A DNA stretch of 64,000 bases. Origin: Neoceratodus forsteri (taxonomy: Eukaryota > Chordata > Ceratodontiformes > Ceratodontidae). The DNA is taken from positions 281,726,001-281,790,000 of the forward strand of contig CM028131.1 in assembly GCA_016271365.2 (NCBI GenBank), written 5' to 3'. This document shows, piece by piece, positions 43,377 to 54,255 of the stretch. The notes below the pieces were generated by a model. That model did no database searches, had not been told where the DNA came from, and saw nothing but the letters and a program-made list of their open reading frames with translations. A program made the position numbers and the translations under genes. The number at the start of each line of letters is the position of its first letter. Position 1 is the stretch's first letter.

Positions 43377-43496
43377 TTCCTTACCGCTTGGAAGCTCAGG
43401 TTCCCTCCTTAACGCTCTGCGTTTGAGACTGGTTCCTATTTCTCCGCTTATGGATTTAAAAATAAATTTTGCGAAAAGACTTCAGTCTTGATCCCT

Positions 43497-45727
43497 CATG
43501 GCTGCGATGGACACGTCGACTCGATTTCGGAGATGCCCATGCGGGCAGAAGATGTCTCGAGATCCACACTCACGTGGTGTCATTGCTTAGGCCTTGAGCA
43601 CGACCCGCAGGCTTGCGACCTGTGCTCATCTTTCTCGGCCCTACGCCCTCAAGACCGTGCTGCCCGATTGCAACTGGGCCGTCCCTTCGAGAAGCTTCCC
43701 GGTGAAGTCCGTGAGGCCCGGTTACGGTAAACGCAGGGCGGCGGGTCTGGCGATCAGCGCCTGAAGCGATGATCGCCTCAAGAGGAGGCGTGCACGGGGT
43801 GATCTTCCTGGTCGCGGCATTTATCCCGCCTCTCTGGTTCTTCCACACGGCTTCTTTAAGGAGCTTTTGTCTGTCCCTTCCACTAAGGGAGAAGGGCTCA
43901 CGCTTACTGGACCTTATCTCGGTCCAAAAAGAAGGACAGGGAAGTCCTCCGCCACGCCTGGGAGCGGGAAAGGTCCCTCTCCCGAAGTCGTCGACCGCCG
44001 ACTTGTCGACCGCCGGCTTCACCACTGGCCCCACGGTGTCCCCGCCAGGTCAGTTGGACCGAGACCACTGACCTAAGTCGAGATTTTTCTCGATCCGTTG
44101 ACTGGTTGTCGCCTTAGCACGAGAGTCCTCTCCCGGTTCCCCGGGAGGAGTTGGGATCCCGTGGTCGCCTGTGCCTCCGGTCGGAGCCCTCGGATGGACC
44201 ATCCGAGCCGGCGGGAGTGCTGGTTCTGCCGACACCTCCCCGCACCGACCTCGAAATTCGGGACTCTCGTCTCGGTCTCGACCTTTCGGTCCAGCCGATC
44301 CCACCGCCACAGGCGGTCTCGGCATCAGCAGTCGCAGCGGCGTCAGCTGTCCTCGCCCCTCCTCCTCGGACGAGGGGAGGCTCTGCCGTGAATTACGCCG
44401 ACGGTACGAGGACCTTATGTTGCAACAGTTCCCCTGGCCGGGAGTAAGCCGACCCTGTCGCTTTCTCCGCCATTAAGTGGTTGTCACCGAGCGCCGACAC
44501 AACCCCCGACTTATCCGAGGAGAGCCTATACCCAGGCCGGTTGTTCGCCAAACCAGCTGCTCCACCGATCCCGTGGAACCTCCGCTCCACAGCCACCACT
44601 GGGGCTCCACCAAGGATTCTCGTCGGCTAAGGGTCCACCCCATCGGCTGTCAGTTACCTCACTCCCGACCGACCTCGCAGCTGAAGGGTGGCCCAGGCCA
44701 GAGGCAGTTTTCGAGGACTCTTCCAGTCCGAAGATGATTCCTCCTTTTCTCCAAGCGACTGACTTGGAGTCTTCAGGAGGTCAGTCAATGGACTATAGCC
44801 CGTCGTTCTTCCTAGGACTGCTTCGCTCATCTCGGAGTCCACCGGATGGAGCTCGAACCGCTTCCAAACGGGCCAGGTATCCCTCACGGAGATTCTGGAC
44901 CAGGGGATTCTCCCGACGGAGGCTCTTCCGGTGGCCGAGGCCATAGTGGGTCCGGCACTGGAGCTTGGCAGCGCCTGCTTCCTGCCCTGCGCCTTCGCCA
45001 GGATGGCCAGGAAGTGCTGTCCCGGTTCCTTGTCCGGGTTTTTTCGAACACCCTCTGCTGAGGCTGGTTACCGACAGCGCTCGCGCGCTACCGGAACTAG
45101 GATGTGGACAAACTCTGACAAGGAGTCCAAGAAATTGACTATGTCGGGCTTAAAAGTTCATGCTATGCCCTCTCTCGGCCTCGCCAGGCCAGTTCGCCGC
45201 CCTCATGGCACATTTTTTCTCATGCCCTGTTGGGCTCCCTGGATGAGGTCATCCTCATCTTCCGCCGATCTGCAGACTACGGTTAAGCAGGTGCGGACCA
45301 GGGCAGGGTAGTGGCCAAACAGCAGCTCCAGACTGCTTTTGATATAGGGACCTGGTGCCAGATCGGGTATGCCAACAGTGGCTATGCCGTCAAGGGTTTG
45401 GCTGAGGATATCCACCTTTACTGGATACCCAGCAAGTTGGCGTAGATGTTCCTCTGACTGGGACCTCTTCGGCCTTGGGTGGAAGGTCACCTGCAGAGGA
45501 TCGAGAAGTCCAATGCTACCTTGACTCGGTCTCTTCCGCCTCAGAAGGACAAAGGCCGCAAACCCAGCTCTAGGCCCTTCGCCCTCTGTGCCCCGCGCCT
45601 GCCCAGTGCACTAGGCCAGCAGGCTCGGCCTGGCATCCCAAACCCGTTACCGCTTCTCTAACAGGAGGCAGGGAGGAAAAAGGCCCAGGGGTCCCTCGGC
45701 CGGTCCCTTCTCCAGCCTGCCCAGTGA
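43497..45727 (+). pseudogene. DIRS-2D gag-like ORF, broken
   Basis: The start near 43497 matches copy E's ATG at 58300. The Cys/His cluster is RCPCGQKM then CHCLGLEHDPQACDLCSSF; the DPH preceding the cluster in E is lost here. The middle (44090-44480) is Arg/Ser-rich, and the C-terminal part (about 44750-45660) is recognisable through DNA similarity to E. Frame changes occur every few hundred bases. It ends about 45727 before pol. Confidence 0.6.
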
Positions 45728-45779
45728 CGGGCTGAGGTGTCGCCCCCATTCCCCGGCCACTCCTGCCTCTGTCCTCTTG

Positions 45780-47580
45780 GGGACGGCCCGCACTTGTTCT
45801 CCTGGTCCGCTGTTACCACGGACAGGTGGGTCTTGGAGGTGGGAAGAGGCCTGCCTCTGGAATTCGAGCAGGCACCACCAGAGCCGTCACTCGGGGGCTT
45901 CTGGGTCCCCAGCCTCACTGGCGCCTGCCGAGCCGACATCGCCTCCTCCTCCAGAAGGAGGTGATAAGAAGGTGGCTGACCTCCTTCAGACCCAGGGTTT
46001 GTGTCCAGGTACTCCTGGTTCTGAACGGACGGGGCTGGCGCCTCATTCTACTCCACACGACTCAAACAAGTTCCTAAGGTTCGAACCTTCAGGATGGTCA
46101 TCTGGCTCAGATAATACCATCCTTGGAACGGCGGCGTAGGTTCTGCTCTCTGGACTTGCAGGACGCTGCTTTTTCACGCCCCTATCCGTCCGTCTCCCAC
46201 CAGATTCCTTCGCCTGAGCGGAAGGATCCTTCGAGTTCCAAGCCATGCCCGCTTGTCTCCAGCTCCAAGGGTCTTCAACAAATGCATGGCAGTTGACAGC
46301 ATTTCTGCGGCGCCGAGGGGTCCGTGTACCCTTACCTGGACGACTGGCTGATAGCAGCTCCCTCCAGGAAGGAGGCGGAGGGGTCCAAGAGATCTGGCCT
46401 CCAGGTCTGCTTCCTCAACTGGGCCTCCTCATCAACGGCAGAGGCTGCTGGAACCCGAGCCAAAGCAGGTGATTCTATTCATCGGGCGCAGCTCACCTCT
46501 TCGAGCCAGAGAGGCTGCCCCGCGGACAGGGCCGGGTTCTTTCCTCCTTTGCCCGACCATTTCTGGTTGGGCAACCGCGCCTCGCCCGGACTTCCTGCGC
46601 CCTGGGTCTCATGGATGCCTGCACCAGCGTGGTCCGCTGGGCCCGCTGGAAACATGTGTCCCTTCAATGGGGACTGGCCAGCCAGTGGTCTACACGCTCG
46701 ATCCTTGACCAGCTTGTGTCGCTGACTCGGGGATGTGGAACGCTCCAGTGGTGGACCGCTCCAGATCATTTGCAGGAGGGCATCCCGTTCCGGCCCGCCC
46801 GAGCCGACGGGTCTCTATCGACCGATGCCTCTCTGATGGGTTGGGGTGCCCATCTGGGGAACACCGGGCTCATGGCCTCTGGTCCCCGCGGGAGTCCCGA
46901 TGCCACATCAACCTGCTGGAGCTCGGCGGTCCATGCCTAGCTCTCACCGCCTTTACTCCGTTCCTCCGGGGTCAAGTGGTCCGAGTCAGGCGGACAATAC
47001 CGACCATGTACTATCTAAACCGCCAGAGGCGGGGGCACGCTCCATGCTTCTATGCAAGGAAGCTCTCCGCATTTGGTCACTGCGTATGCGCAGCCTGGAG
47101 GCGGATCTCCAGCCATTCATGTGGCAGGAGCCTCCAACACCCTGGCCGATGCCTGAGCGGATAGGGGCTGCATCCTGAGTGGTCTCTCCTGCTGGAGGTA
47201 GTACAGCATCTGTTCTCCCATTGAGGCACACCTCAGGTGGACCTGTTCGCCTCCAGGAGAAGCAGGCTGAGACTGTTCCATGCCCGCCCCCCTCAGCAGG
47301 GCTCGCTGCAGGGGATGCCTTCTGAGGCAGTGGACCGGGCCTCTTTTCGCCTTTCCCCATTTCCTTGATCCACAAGGTGCTTCTCAAGGCGAGGAGGACA
47401 AAGCGCAGGTGATTCTGATAGCCCCAGACTGGCCTCGCCAGTTCTGGTACCCAGATCTCTCAGTCTCAGCTCCAGGACTCACGGCAGCTTCCAGCTCGCC
47501 GGACCTGCTCTCAGTCAATCAGGAAGGTGTTCCATCCGACCTTCAATCCCTGCACCTGACGGCCTGGTTCCTGAGCTAAG
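45780..47580 (+). pseudogene. DIRS-2D pol, broken
   Basis: RT is represented by MYPYLDDWLIAAPSR (46324-46370, motif C intact), preceded by out-of-frame pieces. RNase H fragments include STDASLMGWGAHLG (46815-46860) and YYLNRQRRGH (47010 region). Multiple deletions relative to copy E (60710-62555) disrupt it. The closing RLWPRQFW-like ILIAPDWPRQFWYPD word lies near 47420-47455. Confidence 0.7.
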
Positions 47581-47591
47581 AGTTCCAGGCC

Positions 47592-48603
47592 TTGGGTCTT
47601 TCCGACGAGGTCCTCAATGTAGTTGAGGCGTCCGTGAAGAAGTCGACCAGAAAATGCTATGCCTTCAAATGGAAAAGGTTTTCCATTTGGTGTCAGAACA
47701 AGGCTTGGACCCTTCCTCCTGTTCCTTGGCAAGCATCTTGGACTATTTATGGTCCCTTTCTAATCAAGGGCTTAGGTCGTGACCCTAAGGGTGCACCACA
47801 ACGTATCTCCTGCTTACCGGGCGGGCCGGGGAAGCAGTCGGTCAGCACAGGAGGAAGGTGGTCTGGCGCTTTTCAAGGCCTTGATCACATTTCCTCCAGT
47901 CGGAACCCCCACCTCCGTGGATCTACTGCTGGTACTGGCAAAGCTCATGGGCAAGCCATTCGAACCTATGCACAGGTGTGCTCTCTCTCTCACCTGTCGT
48001 GGAAGACCGCCTTCTTGGTGGCTATCACGTCAGCCAGAAGGATGGGAGGCTCAGGCGCTTCCATCGAGTCTCCTTACCTGGTCTTCCACAGGGACAAAGG
48101 TTGTCCTGCGCATCACCCAAATTCCTTCCGAGGTGGTGTCGGAGTTTCACCTTAACCAGATGCTGACTCTGCGGTGTTCTACCCCAGTCACACCTCGGGC
48201 GAATCTAGGCTCCAGCCACTTTGGACCCTAGAGCTCGCTTATTATAAGGAGCGCCTGCAGCTGAAGTCCCGGGGAGAGGTTCGCCAGCTGTTTGTCACCC
48301 ACGCTGAAGCCGCACCTGGCAGACCTGGGCAGCCAAGCGGACGATAAGCAGGTGGGTCAGCCTTGCATGATCTCTGTTGATAAGTTGGGCGGGCATGGAG
48401 CCTCCCAGAGGGATAAGGCTCATTCTACCCGCCATACTGCTGCAGCAGTGGCTGCTTCCAGGGACGTCCCTATCCAGGAAATCTGCAGGGCTGCTACCTG
48501 AAGTCAGCAAACACCTTCATTACCCATTACCACATCGACCTTGAGTCCACGCCCGGAATGCTGGTTTTGGGGCCTCGGTTCTCAGTCTCTCTTTCCCAAG
48601 TAA
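47592..48603 (+). pseudogene. DIRS-2D tyrosine recombinase, broken
   Basis: The frame opens with LSDEVLNVVEASVKKSTRKC, then YAFKWKRFSIWCQNK, the core-binding start. It changes frame near 47790. The catalytic region keeps TSARRMGG (48025-48050, first Arg present, the SEL replaced by GG after an indel) and the HxxR box AHSTRHTAAA (48418-48447). It ends FPK near 48603. Not functional. Confidence 0.75.
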
Positions 48604-48653
48604 GTATTAGGGGTGTGCGTCTTGCCCCCCTCCTCCCGGAGAACTGCTAGGAG

Positions 48654-48756
48654 TCTGCCAATAAGTGTGGATGAACAACATATCCATGTCCCTAGAAATA
48701 CAGGTTACTCACCTGTAACAGGAGTTCTAGGAATGGTATATGTTGTTCATCCACAT
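48654..48756 (+). repeat. DIRS-2D internal complementary region
   Basis: The first half (CTGCCAATAAGTGTGGATG to CATGTCCCTAG) is complementary to the left end. The second half (TACAGGTTACTCACCTG to TATGTTGTTCATCCAC) is complementary to the right end. It joins both ends directly, as in DIRS circles. Confidence 0.9.
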
Positions 48757-48759
48757 TCT

Positions 48760-48971
48760 ACCCGACCTCCCGGCTTCGACCTTTGAGCCTGTGCTTCCAG
48801 CGGGCCAGATCTGGCGTCATGGGGCGGAGCCGAGTTATACCACCGGGTGGGTGGGAGGAGCAAGCTTGAAGACCTTCCGGCAAGATTTAAGCGGCAAGGA
48901 TACCTGCCAATGGTGTGGATGAACAACATATACCATTCCTAGAACTCCTGTTACAGGTGAGTAACCTGTAT
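48760..48971 (+). repeat. DIRS-2D right inverted terminal repeat
   Basis: It is complementary to the left repeat (GGAAGGTCTTCAAG / CTTGAAGACCTTCC) and ends TTACAGGTGAGTAACCTGTA. It shares CCTGCCAATGGTGTGG with the D left end and ICR. Confidence 0.85.
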
Positions 48972-49809
48972 TTCCCCTCCATAAATCTTTTGGGAAACAG
49001 ACATTTAAAATTTTAAAGACTCCTAATTCCATACCTCCTGTGGACAGAAGAATGGGCAAGAGGTATACCCTTTCAGGCTCGGACACGGAGTTCCTTTCCC
49101 AGCAATGCAGCCATGTTGGGGTAGTGCAGGCTGCTGCCTGTGATAAGGCAAATATTCCCTTGGCTTCACACCCCCAGATAAGGACTCCAGGAGGATTGAT
49201 GCCATGGCAAAGAAGCAGCACATGGCAGCATCTTTGGGACTCAGGCAGGCTAACTATATGGCCTACACAGCTAGATACCAGAAGTCCAGGTGGGACACTG
49301 TGCTGGCTGGCTAAACAGGCCCCTGACCAGCTTGCCAGGAGCTGGAGCAGGTGGTCGGATGGGATTGAGGCATCCAAGGTGCAATTTCATGCTGCTGTGG
49401 ACTCCAATGATGTTTCATCTAGAGTCATGGCTACATCTGTGGCCCTTGGAGGATGGCTTGGCTCAGATGTACTAGCCTATCACAGGATACCCAGGCTAAG
49501 GCCATGGATTTCCCTGTCATTGGTAATTCTCTGTTTGGGGAGCAGACAGAGAACTACATGAAGAAGATGGATCAGTACAGGACCACCTACAGGAGTGCTC
49601 AGGCCAAGAAAGGCAAGTCACTCCTCAGAGACAGCATTCCAGGGGCAGGGGCAGGCCCTTTCAAAGGCCTTTTTATCAAGCCCAGGCCTCCTCTTCTGCT
49701 TATGCTCAGATGGGGTTCTTCAGAGGGAGAGGCAGACGGGGAATGAGCAGGCCTGCTTCCACCCCTCAGCCTAAAGCCCCTGCCAAGCAGACACCTTGAT
49801 GGGTCTGCC

Positions 49810-51715
49810 CAGGCTGATTCTCCAATACCTGTAGGGGGCAGGCTGGCTTACTTTGTCCAGGACTGGATGTCTTTGACATCAGACGAGTGGGTCCTGGAAG
49901 TAGTAAGCCAGGGACTGGTTCTCTGCTTCAGAAAATTTCCCAAGATGAGAACCAGATCCTTTCCACCTGAAAATCCATCAGAGGCCCTTGCCTTAGAGGC
50001 AGAGGTTTCTTCCCTCCTGGCTCTTAGAGCCATAGAAAGGGTTCCTACCCTACACAGGGGCAAATAATTGTACTGCAGGTACTCCCTAACCCCCCAAAAG
50101 ACAGGAGAATGGCGTCCCATCCTGGATCTAAGATATCTGAACAAGCACCTTTTAAAACCAAAATTCAAAATGGTGACTCTGGGAATAATTTTGCCCTTTC
50201 TGCCCTCTCTAAGGCCAGGGGACTTTCTAGCCTCCCTGGACCTCAAAGATGCCTGTTTTCACATTCCCATCAGGTGCTCCCACAGAAAGTACCTCAGGTT
50301 CGAGTTGTCCTCAGGCCACTATCAATTCAGAGCAGTGCCCTTTGGCCTAACATCAGCCCCAAGGGTGTTCTCAAAGTGCCTGACAGTAGTGGTTGCTTTC
50401 CTAAGGAGAAAAAAGATCTCCATCTTTCCATACTTGGACGACTGGCTCATAGTGAGTCAGTCTCCAGACCAAGTCAAGTCACATCTGCAGATAACTCAGC
50501 AAGTGCTCACTTCCTTAGTATTCCTCCTCAACCTTCCAAAGTCATTTTTCGAGCCAGTACAGCTCCTCACCTTTATAGGGGCAGAGCTGGATACAATAAG
50601 AGCAAAAGCCTTCCTTCCTTCCCCTGGACAGGGCAAGGACTCTTATAGAACTGGCCTCTTCATTCACCCTTCAGGTGTCTCGACCAGCAAGGCATTTCTT
50701 GCAGCTCCTGGGCCACATGGCAGCCTCTACAGCAGTGGTCCAGGGGGCAAGATTCCAGGTGAGGGACATTCAGTTCCACTTAAGAGCCTTCTGGTCCCAA
50801 AGAAAGGATTCCCTTACCAAACTAGTCCCAGTGACTCAAACCCTGATCCAGGCTCTGCAGTGGTGGCAGGATCAGGACAATTTGAGACAGGGAGTTCCTT
50901 TTGTCACTCAGTCTCATTCAGTGATACTCACCACAGATGCCTCGCTGGTGGGCTGGGGAGCCCACTTGGGGGATCTTACCACCCAAGGATTGTGGTCACC
51001 TCAAGAATCTCTGCTTCACATCAATCTGTTGGAACTCAGAGCAGTGTTTCTGGCACTGCAAGCCTTTTCCAAATATGTACAGAACAAGGTGGTCCAGATC
51101 AGAACAGACAATACCACCACAATGTGGTACATCAACAAGCAAGGAGGCATTTGGTCTACGACCTTGTGCACAGAAGCAATGCGGTTATGGTCTCTGGCCT
51201 ATTCCCTGCAAACCTCTCTGATAGCAGTTCACCTCCCAGGGAAGGACAATGTCCTAGCAGATGCTCTCAGCAGGATATCCCAGGGCCATCACGAATGGAC
51301 CCTAGATCCCCTAGTTTTGGAAGTGATTTTCTCGAGATGGGGCACTCCACAGATAGATCTTTTTGCAGCCCCAGACAATCACCAACTTCCTCTCTTTTGT
51401 TGCAGACCCTCAGTCTTGGGCTCAGTCCCCCTGGATGCTCTGATTCTGAATTGGGAAGGGAAGTTCCTGTATGCTTTTCCCCCCTTCCCTCTCCTGTTTA
51501 AAGTGCTAGTCAAGATCAGGTCTCAACCATGCAAAGTGATTCTGATTGCTCCAGACTGGGCCAGACAGCCCTGGTACCCACTGTTGCTGTCCTTAACAGT
51601 CCACCTTCCCCTGTCTCTTCCCAGGAATTACAACCTGTTGACATCCTCTCAGGGAAGGATTTGGTATCCGAACCTCAAATCTCTCAATCTCAAGGCATGG
51701 CTCTTGAAGAGTTAG
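49810..51715 (+). pseudogene. DIRS-1C pol, almost intact (one nonsense codon, one frameshift)
   Basis: Opens near 49867 with TSDEWVLEVVSQGLVL. RT has LASLDLKDACFHIPI (motif A), VPFGLTSAPRVFSKCL (motif B) and FPYLDDWLIVS (motif C). RNase H has TTDASLVGWGAHLG (Asp), LLELRAVFLALQAF (Glu), RTDNTTTMWYINK (Asp) and NVLADALSRISQGHHEW (Asp/His), so all catalytic positions are present in one 346-codon frame (50675-51715). The C-region reads DLFAAPDNHQLPLF and VILIAPDWARQPWYP. Lesions: TAA at 50065-50067 and a one-base shift near 50620-50640. It is the best DIRS pol in the window. Confidence 0.9.
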
Positions 51716-52744
51716 TTTGCTGATTTACACCTTTCTCAAGGAGTTCTGGATATCCTTAAGGCTTCTTGAAAGCCTTCCACCAGAAAGACTTACAACTCCA
51801 AATGGAAAAGGTTCACTATTTGGTGCTCTAATAAACATATTTCTCCAGAATCTGCTGGGTTGCCTACAGTCCTGGACATATGGTTCATCTTAATGGCTTG
51901 GGACTTAGGCCAGCTACACTTAAAGTGCATCTGGCAGCTGTTTCTGCCTTCTTGTCAGTAGGCAAGCCCTCTCCTCTGTCAGCCCATCCTGTGTTTTGTA
52001 AGTTCTTCAAGGGATTGCTGCATACCAATCCCCCCCTTTAGGGACCCTGCTGCTGCTTGCGACCTTAATGTTTGCATTGCTCATCTTATGCAACCACCCT
52101 TTGAGCCTTTGTCCTCTGCAGAGCTTAAGTACTTGACTTGGAAAACTGTGTTTTTGGTAGCCATTACCTCTGCCAGGCGTATCAGTGAATTGCAAGCCCT
52201 GTCAGTGGAGCCTGATTTCATCTCTTTCCATAGAGACAAAGTGGTCCTAAGAACCAACAGGACGTTTTTCCCTAAGGTGGTTTCAGATTTCCACCTTAAT
52301 CAGTCTGTCTCTCCCTGTTTTCTTCACTGACCATTCCTCCTCTGGAGAGAGGAGGTTGCACAGCTTGGATGTTAAAAGGGCCCTCAGCTCCTACATAGAG
52401 CGCACCAAGGGTCACAGGTTTGAGCCCCTCCAGTTGTTCCTCACATATGGAGAGGTCGGTAAGGGGCAAACCTGCCACTGAAAGATCTATTGCCAGGTGG
52501 ATTGTCTCTTGTATACAATTCTGCTATGAAAAACTGGGTAGAACTCCACCCTCAGGCCTGAGGGCTCACTCTACTAGAGGTACAGCTGCTTTCCGGCTGC
52601 TGCCAGGATATTCCTATCTTAGAAATTTGTCACAGCCACCTGGAAAACAGTCCATACATTCACCAAGCATTACTCTCTGGATAGCCAGGCTAGGAGTGAT
52701 GCTCGGTTTGGCACAGCAGTACTTCAGAGCCTGTTCCCAAAGTA
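51640..52744 (+). pseudogene. DIRS-1C tyrosine recombinase, broken
   Basis: It has a stop at 51721 and several frameshifts, but catalytic words survive. RKTYNSKWKRF lies near 51785. The first Arg occurs in ITSARRISELQALS (52165-52200), and AHSTRGTAA (52563-52590) has the His and Arg of HxxR. The second half of the active site is frame-shifted. It overlaps the end of pol, as in copy A. Sister copy A is open but lacks the first Arg, so the two copies are complementary in their damage. Confidence 0.85.
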
Positions 52745-52778
52745 GGTTCTGTCCCTCCTCCATGAGGTACAGCAGTAG

Positions 52779-52880
52779 TCTGCAATAGTCAGAATACAGC
52801 AAGACTTCTATGCGTTTGAAGAAAAAATTACTCACCTTAGTAATGTTGTTTCTTCTAATGGAGTCTTGCTGTATTCTGAC
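52779..52880 (+). repeat. DIRS-1C internal complementary region
   Basis: It contains the reverse complement of the left end (CTGCAATAGTCAGAATACAG to GCGTTTGAAG) directly followed by that of the right end (AAAATTACTCACCTTAGTAA to CTTGCTGTATTCTGAC). It shares the copy-specific GCAATAGTCAG with both C terminal repeats. Confidence 0.9.
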
Positions 52881-53121
52881 CTCCCCACCTCCCTCTCAGA
52901 ACCTGGTTTTGGGATGTGGGTGGGCAGGAGACAATGTTGGCACCCTGAGGTGCCTTTTTCACCCTCCTTTATTTTGGGTATGTGTTGTGTTTTGTTTTTG
53001 GGTTTCCTGACTTGAGTCTTTGCTTTGAAACCAAAAACCTTTTAATAAATTTAGTTGCCAGTTGGCTAGTGTAGTCTTACAGTTTCCACACAGAACTTCT
53101 AGTGAGTATTGCTCGTAAAGA

Positions 53122-53311
53122 TCTGACGGTTGGAGTTTAAACAACAGCAGACAGAGGCTTCAACTGAGCTCGCGCTGAATGTTCCATGCTGGCCATGGAA
53201 AGTTAACTCTTTGTTCTCCGGGGCAGTTGAAAGGCAGGACCTAACTGCAATAGTCAGAATACAGCAAGACTCCATTAGAAGAAACAACATTACTAAGGTG
53301 AGTAATTTTTT
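53122..53311 (+). repeat. DIRS-1C right inverted terminal repeat
   Basis: It is complementary to 41936-42086 and extends about 40 bases beyond it to end at GGTGAGTAATTTTT. It carries AACTGCAATAGTCAG (53244-53258). Confidence 0.85.
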
Positions 53312-53393
53312 CTTTCGCTATATAAGTGAGAAAAGGAACAAGAAGGAAGGGATTGTTAGGCTTAAGAAAGGGGTGGAGTTGGTGGAAGATAGA
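53312..53393 (+). mobile_element. CR1-delta, sense, short middle portion
   Basis: Codons reading YISEKRNKKEGIVRLKKGVE continue the pre-RT linker that was cut at 41935. The segment ends where an antisense CR1 3' end begins. Confidence 0.75.
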
Positions 53394-54255
53394 AACATAG
53401 AAACATAGAATTTGATGGCAGATAAGGACCACTTGGCCCACCCAGTCTGCCCGTTTCCCTACCTAATGGATAAGCTGCAGATCCTAGTTAACCAGCAGCC
53501 TACTTATTCCTACCCCCACACCCTAGAATTGCCTTATGATTGTCCCATGCATGCTTGAATTCCACCACTGTTTTTGACTCCACAACCTCCTCCGGAAGGC
53601 CGTTCCATGCATCCACAACCCTCTCTGTGGAAAAATACTTCCTTACATTACCTCTGAGCAGCCCCCCCATCTTCAAATTGTGCCCCCTTGTTCTTGCACA
53701 CCTCTTTTTATGAAAGATGTTACCCTCTTGGACTTTGTTGATTCCCTTGAGGTACTTGAAAGTTTCTATCGTGTCCCACCCCCTCCTTTCCTCGAGGCTA
53801 TACATATTAAGCTCCTTAAGTCTCTCTTCATATGTCTTCCGGTGCAGACCCTGCACCATTTTAATTGCCCTCCTCTGGACAGCTTCCATCCTGTCTATGT
53901 CTTTGCGGAGATTGGGTCCCCAGAACTGCACACAGTACTCCAGATGGGTTCTCAACAGCTGTTTGTACAGAGGGATAACAACTTCCTGTGTTCTACTGGT
54001 GATGCCTCTCCCTATGCATCCCAGTATCCCCCCAGCCCTCCTTACTGCCCTCTCATGTTGCTTGCCTACCTTTAGGTCATCTGATATGACTACCCCCAGG
54101 TCCCTTTCCATTTTTGTTGTTGTTAGTATCTCACCCCCCATTGTGTACTCTTCCCCTGGGTTTTTGTTTCCCAGGCGCATTGCCTTGCACTTCTTAGCAT
54201 TGAATCTAAGCTGCCATACATTTGACCATTCCTCTAACCTTGCCAAGTGTCCCTT
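53394..54255 (-). mobile_element. CR1 3' end, antisense, inserted in CR1-delta
   Basis: The plus strand begins GATAGAAACATAGAAACATAG, then GGCAGATAAGGACC, the CR1 3' end. The minus strand holds a 248-codon frame (54246-53500) with ARLEEWSNVWQLRFNAKKCK, ERDLGVVISDDLK, LEYCVQFWGPNLRKDIDRME, VQRRAIKMVQG, LNMYSLEERRGWDT and FFHKKR, ending in ERVVDAWNGLPEEVVES. It is a 5'-truncated and rather well preserved copy, so a comparatively recent insertion. Confidence 0.85.
53500..54246 (-). pseudogene. CR1 ORF2 C-terminal fragment, 248 codons open
   Basis: It covers the region from just after the RT catalytic Asp pair to the natural C-terminus, including the conserved end VDAWNGLPEEVVESKTVVEF. There is no stop or frameshift over 248 codons, unlike most CR1 copies here. 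It lacks motifs A-C because of 5' truncation, so it cannot be active. Confidence 0.85.

Larger units (their letters stand above)
43236..48971 (+). mobile_element. DIRS-2D: GC-rich DIRS element nested in DIRS-1C
   Basis: This 5.74-kb element has ITRs 43236-43376 and 48760-48971 and ICR 48654-48756. It is inserted in the DIRS-1C gag: the codons on the two sides (CTATT / CCCCTCC) are contiguous in copy A as CTATTCCC near 22943. No target duplication is evident. Only a short ATT/TTT word is common to the left flank and the right end. Coding regions are heavily frame-shifted compared with copy E. Confidence 0.9.
42497..49799 (+). pseudogene. DIRS-1C gag-like ORF (split by DIRS-2D)
   Basis: The ORF starts at 42497 (MSEKPKKKTRPTGFQHC). 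Residues about 17-50 form a Cys/His cluster: CSVCGEAF, DPHTTCVYCLGFDH and CQICKSF, giving CxxC, CxxC-xxxxxH and CxxC. A one-base shift near 42660 leads to a frame (to 43235) with SADEIAKAI-like, acidic EDNDDDGDYESLD and DIPESRRLSI segments. DIRS-2D interrupts it at 43236-48971. The rest (48972-49799) holds DSNDVSSRVMATSVA, NSLFGEQTENYMKKMDQY and a GAGAGPFKG-type basic tail. The Cys/His cluster probably binds zinc and nucleic acid. Confidence 0.75.
41936..53311 (+). mobile_element. DIRS-1C, interrupted by DIRS-2D
   Basis: This is the second DIRS-1 copy, about 5.64 kb without the insert. It has left ITR 41936-42086, gag 42497-43235 plus 48972-49799, pol 49810-51715, YR 51640-52744, ICR 52779-52880 and right ITR 53122-53311. 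It lies in the sense direction inside CR1-delta, between the pre-RT linker and RT. Coding quality is better than in copy A for pol and worse for YR. Confidence 0.9.
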
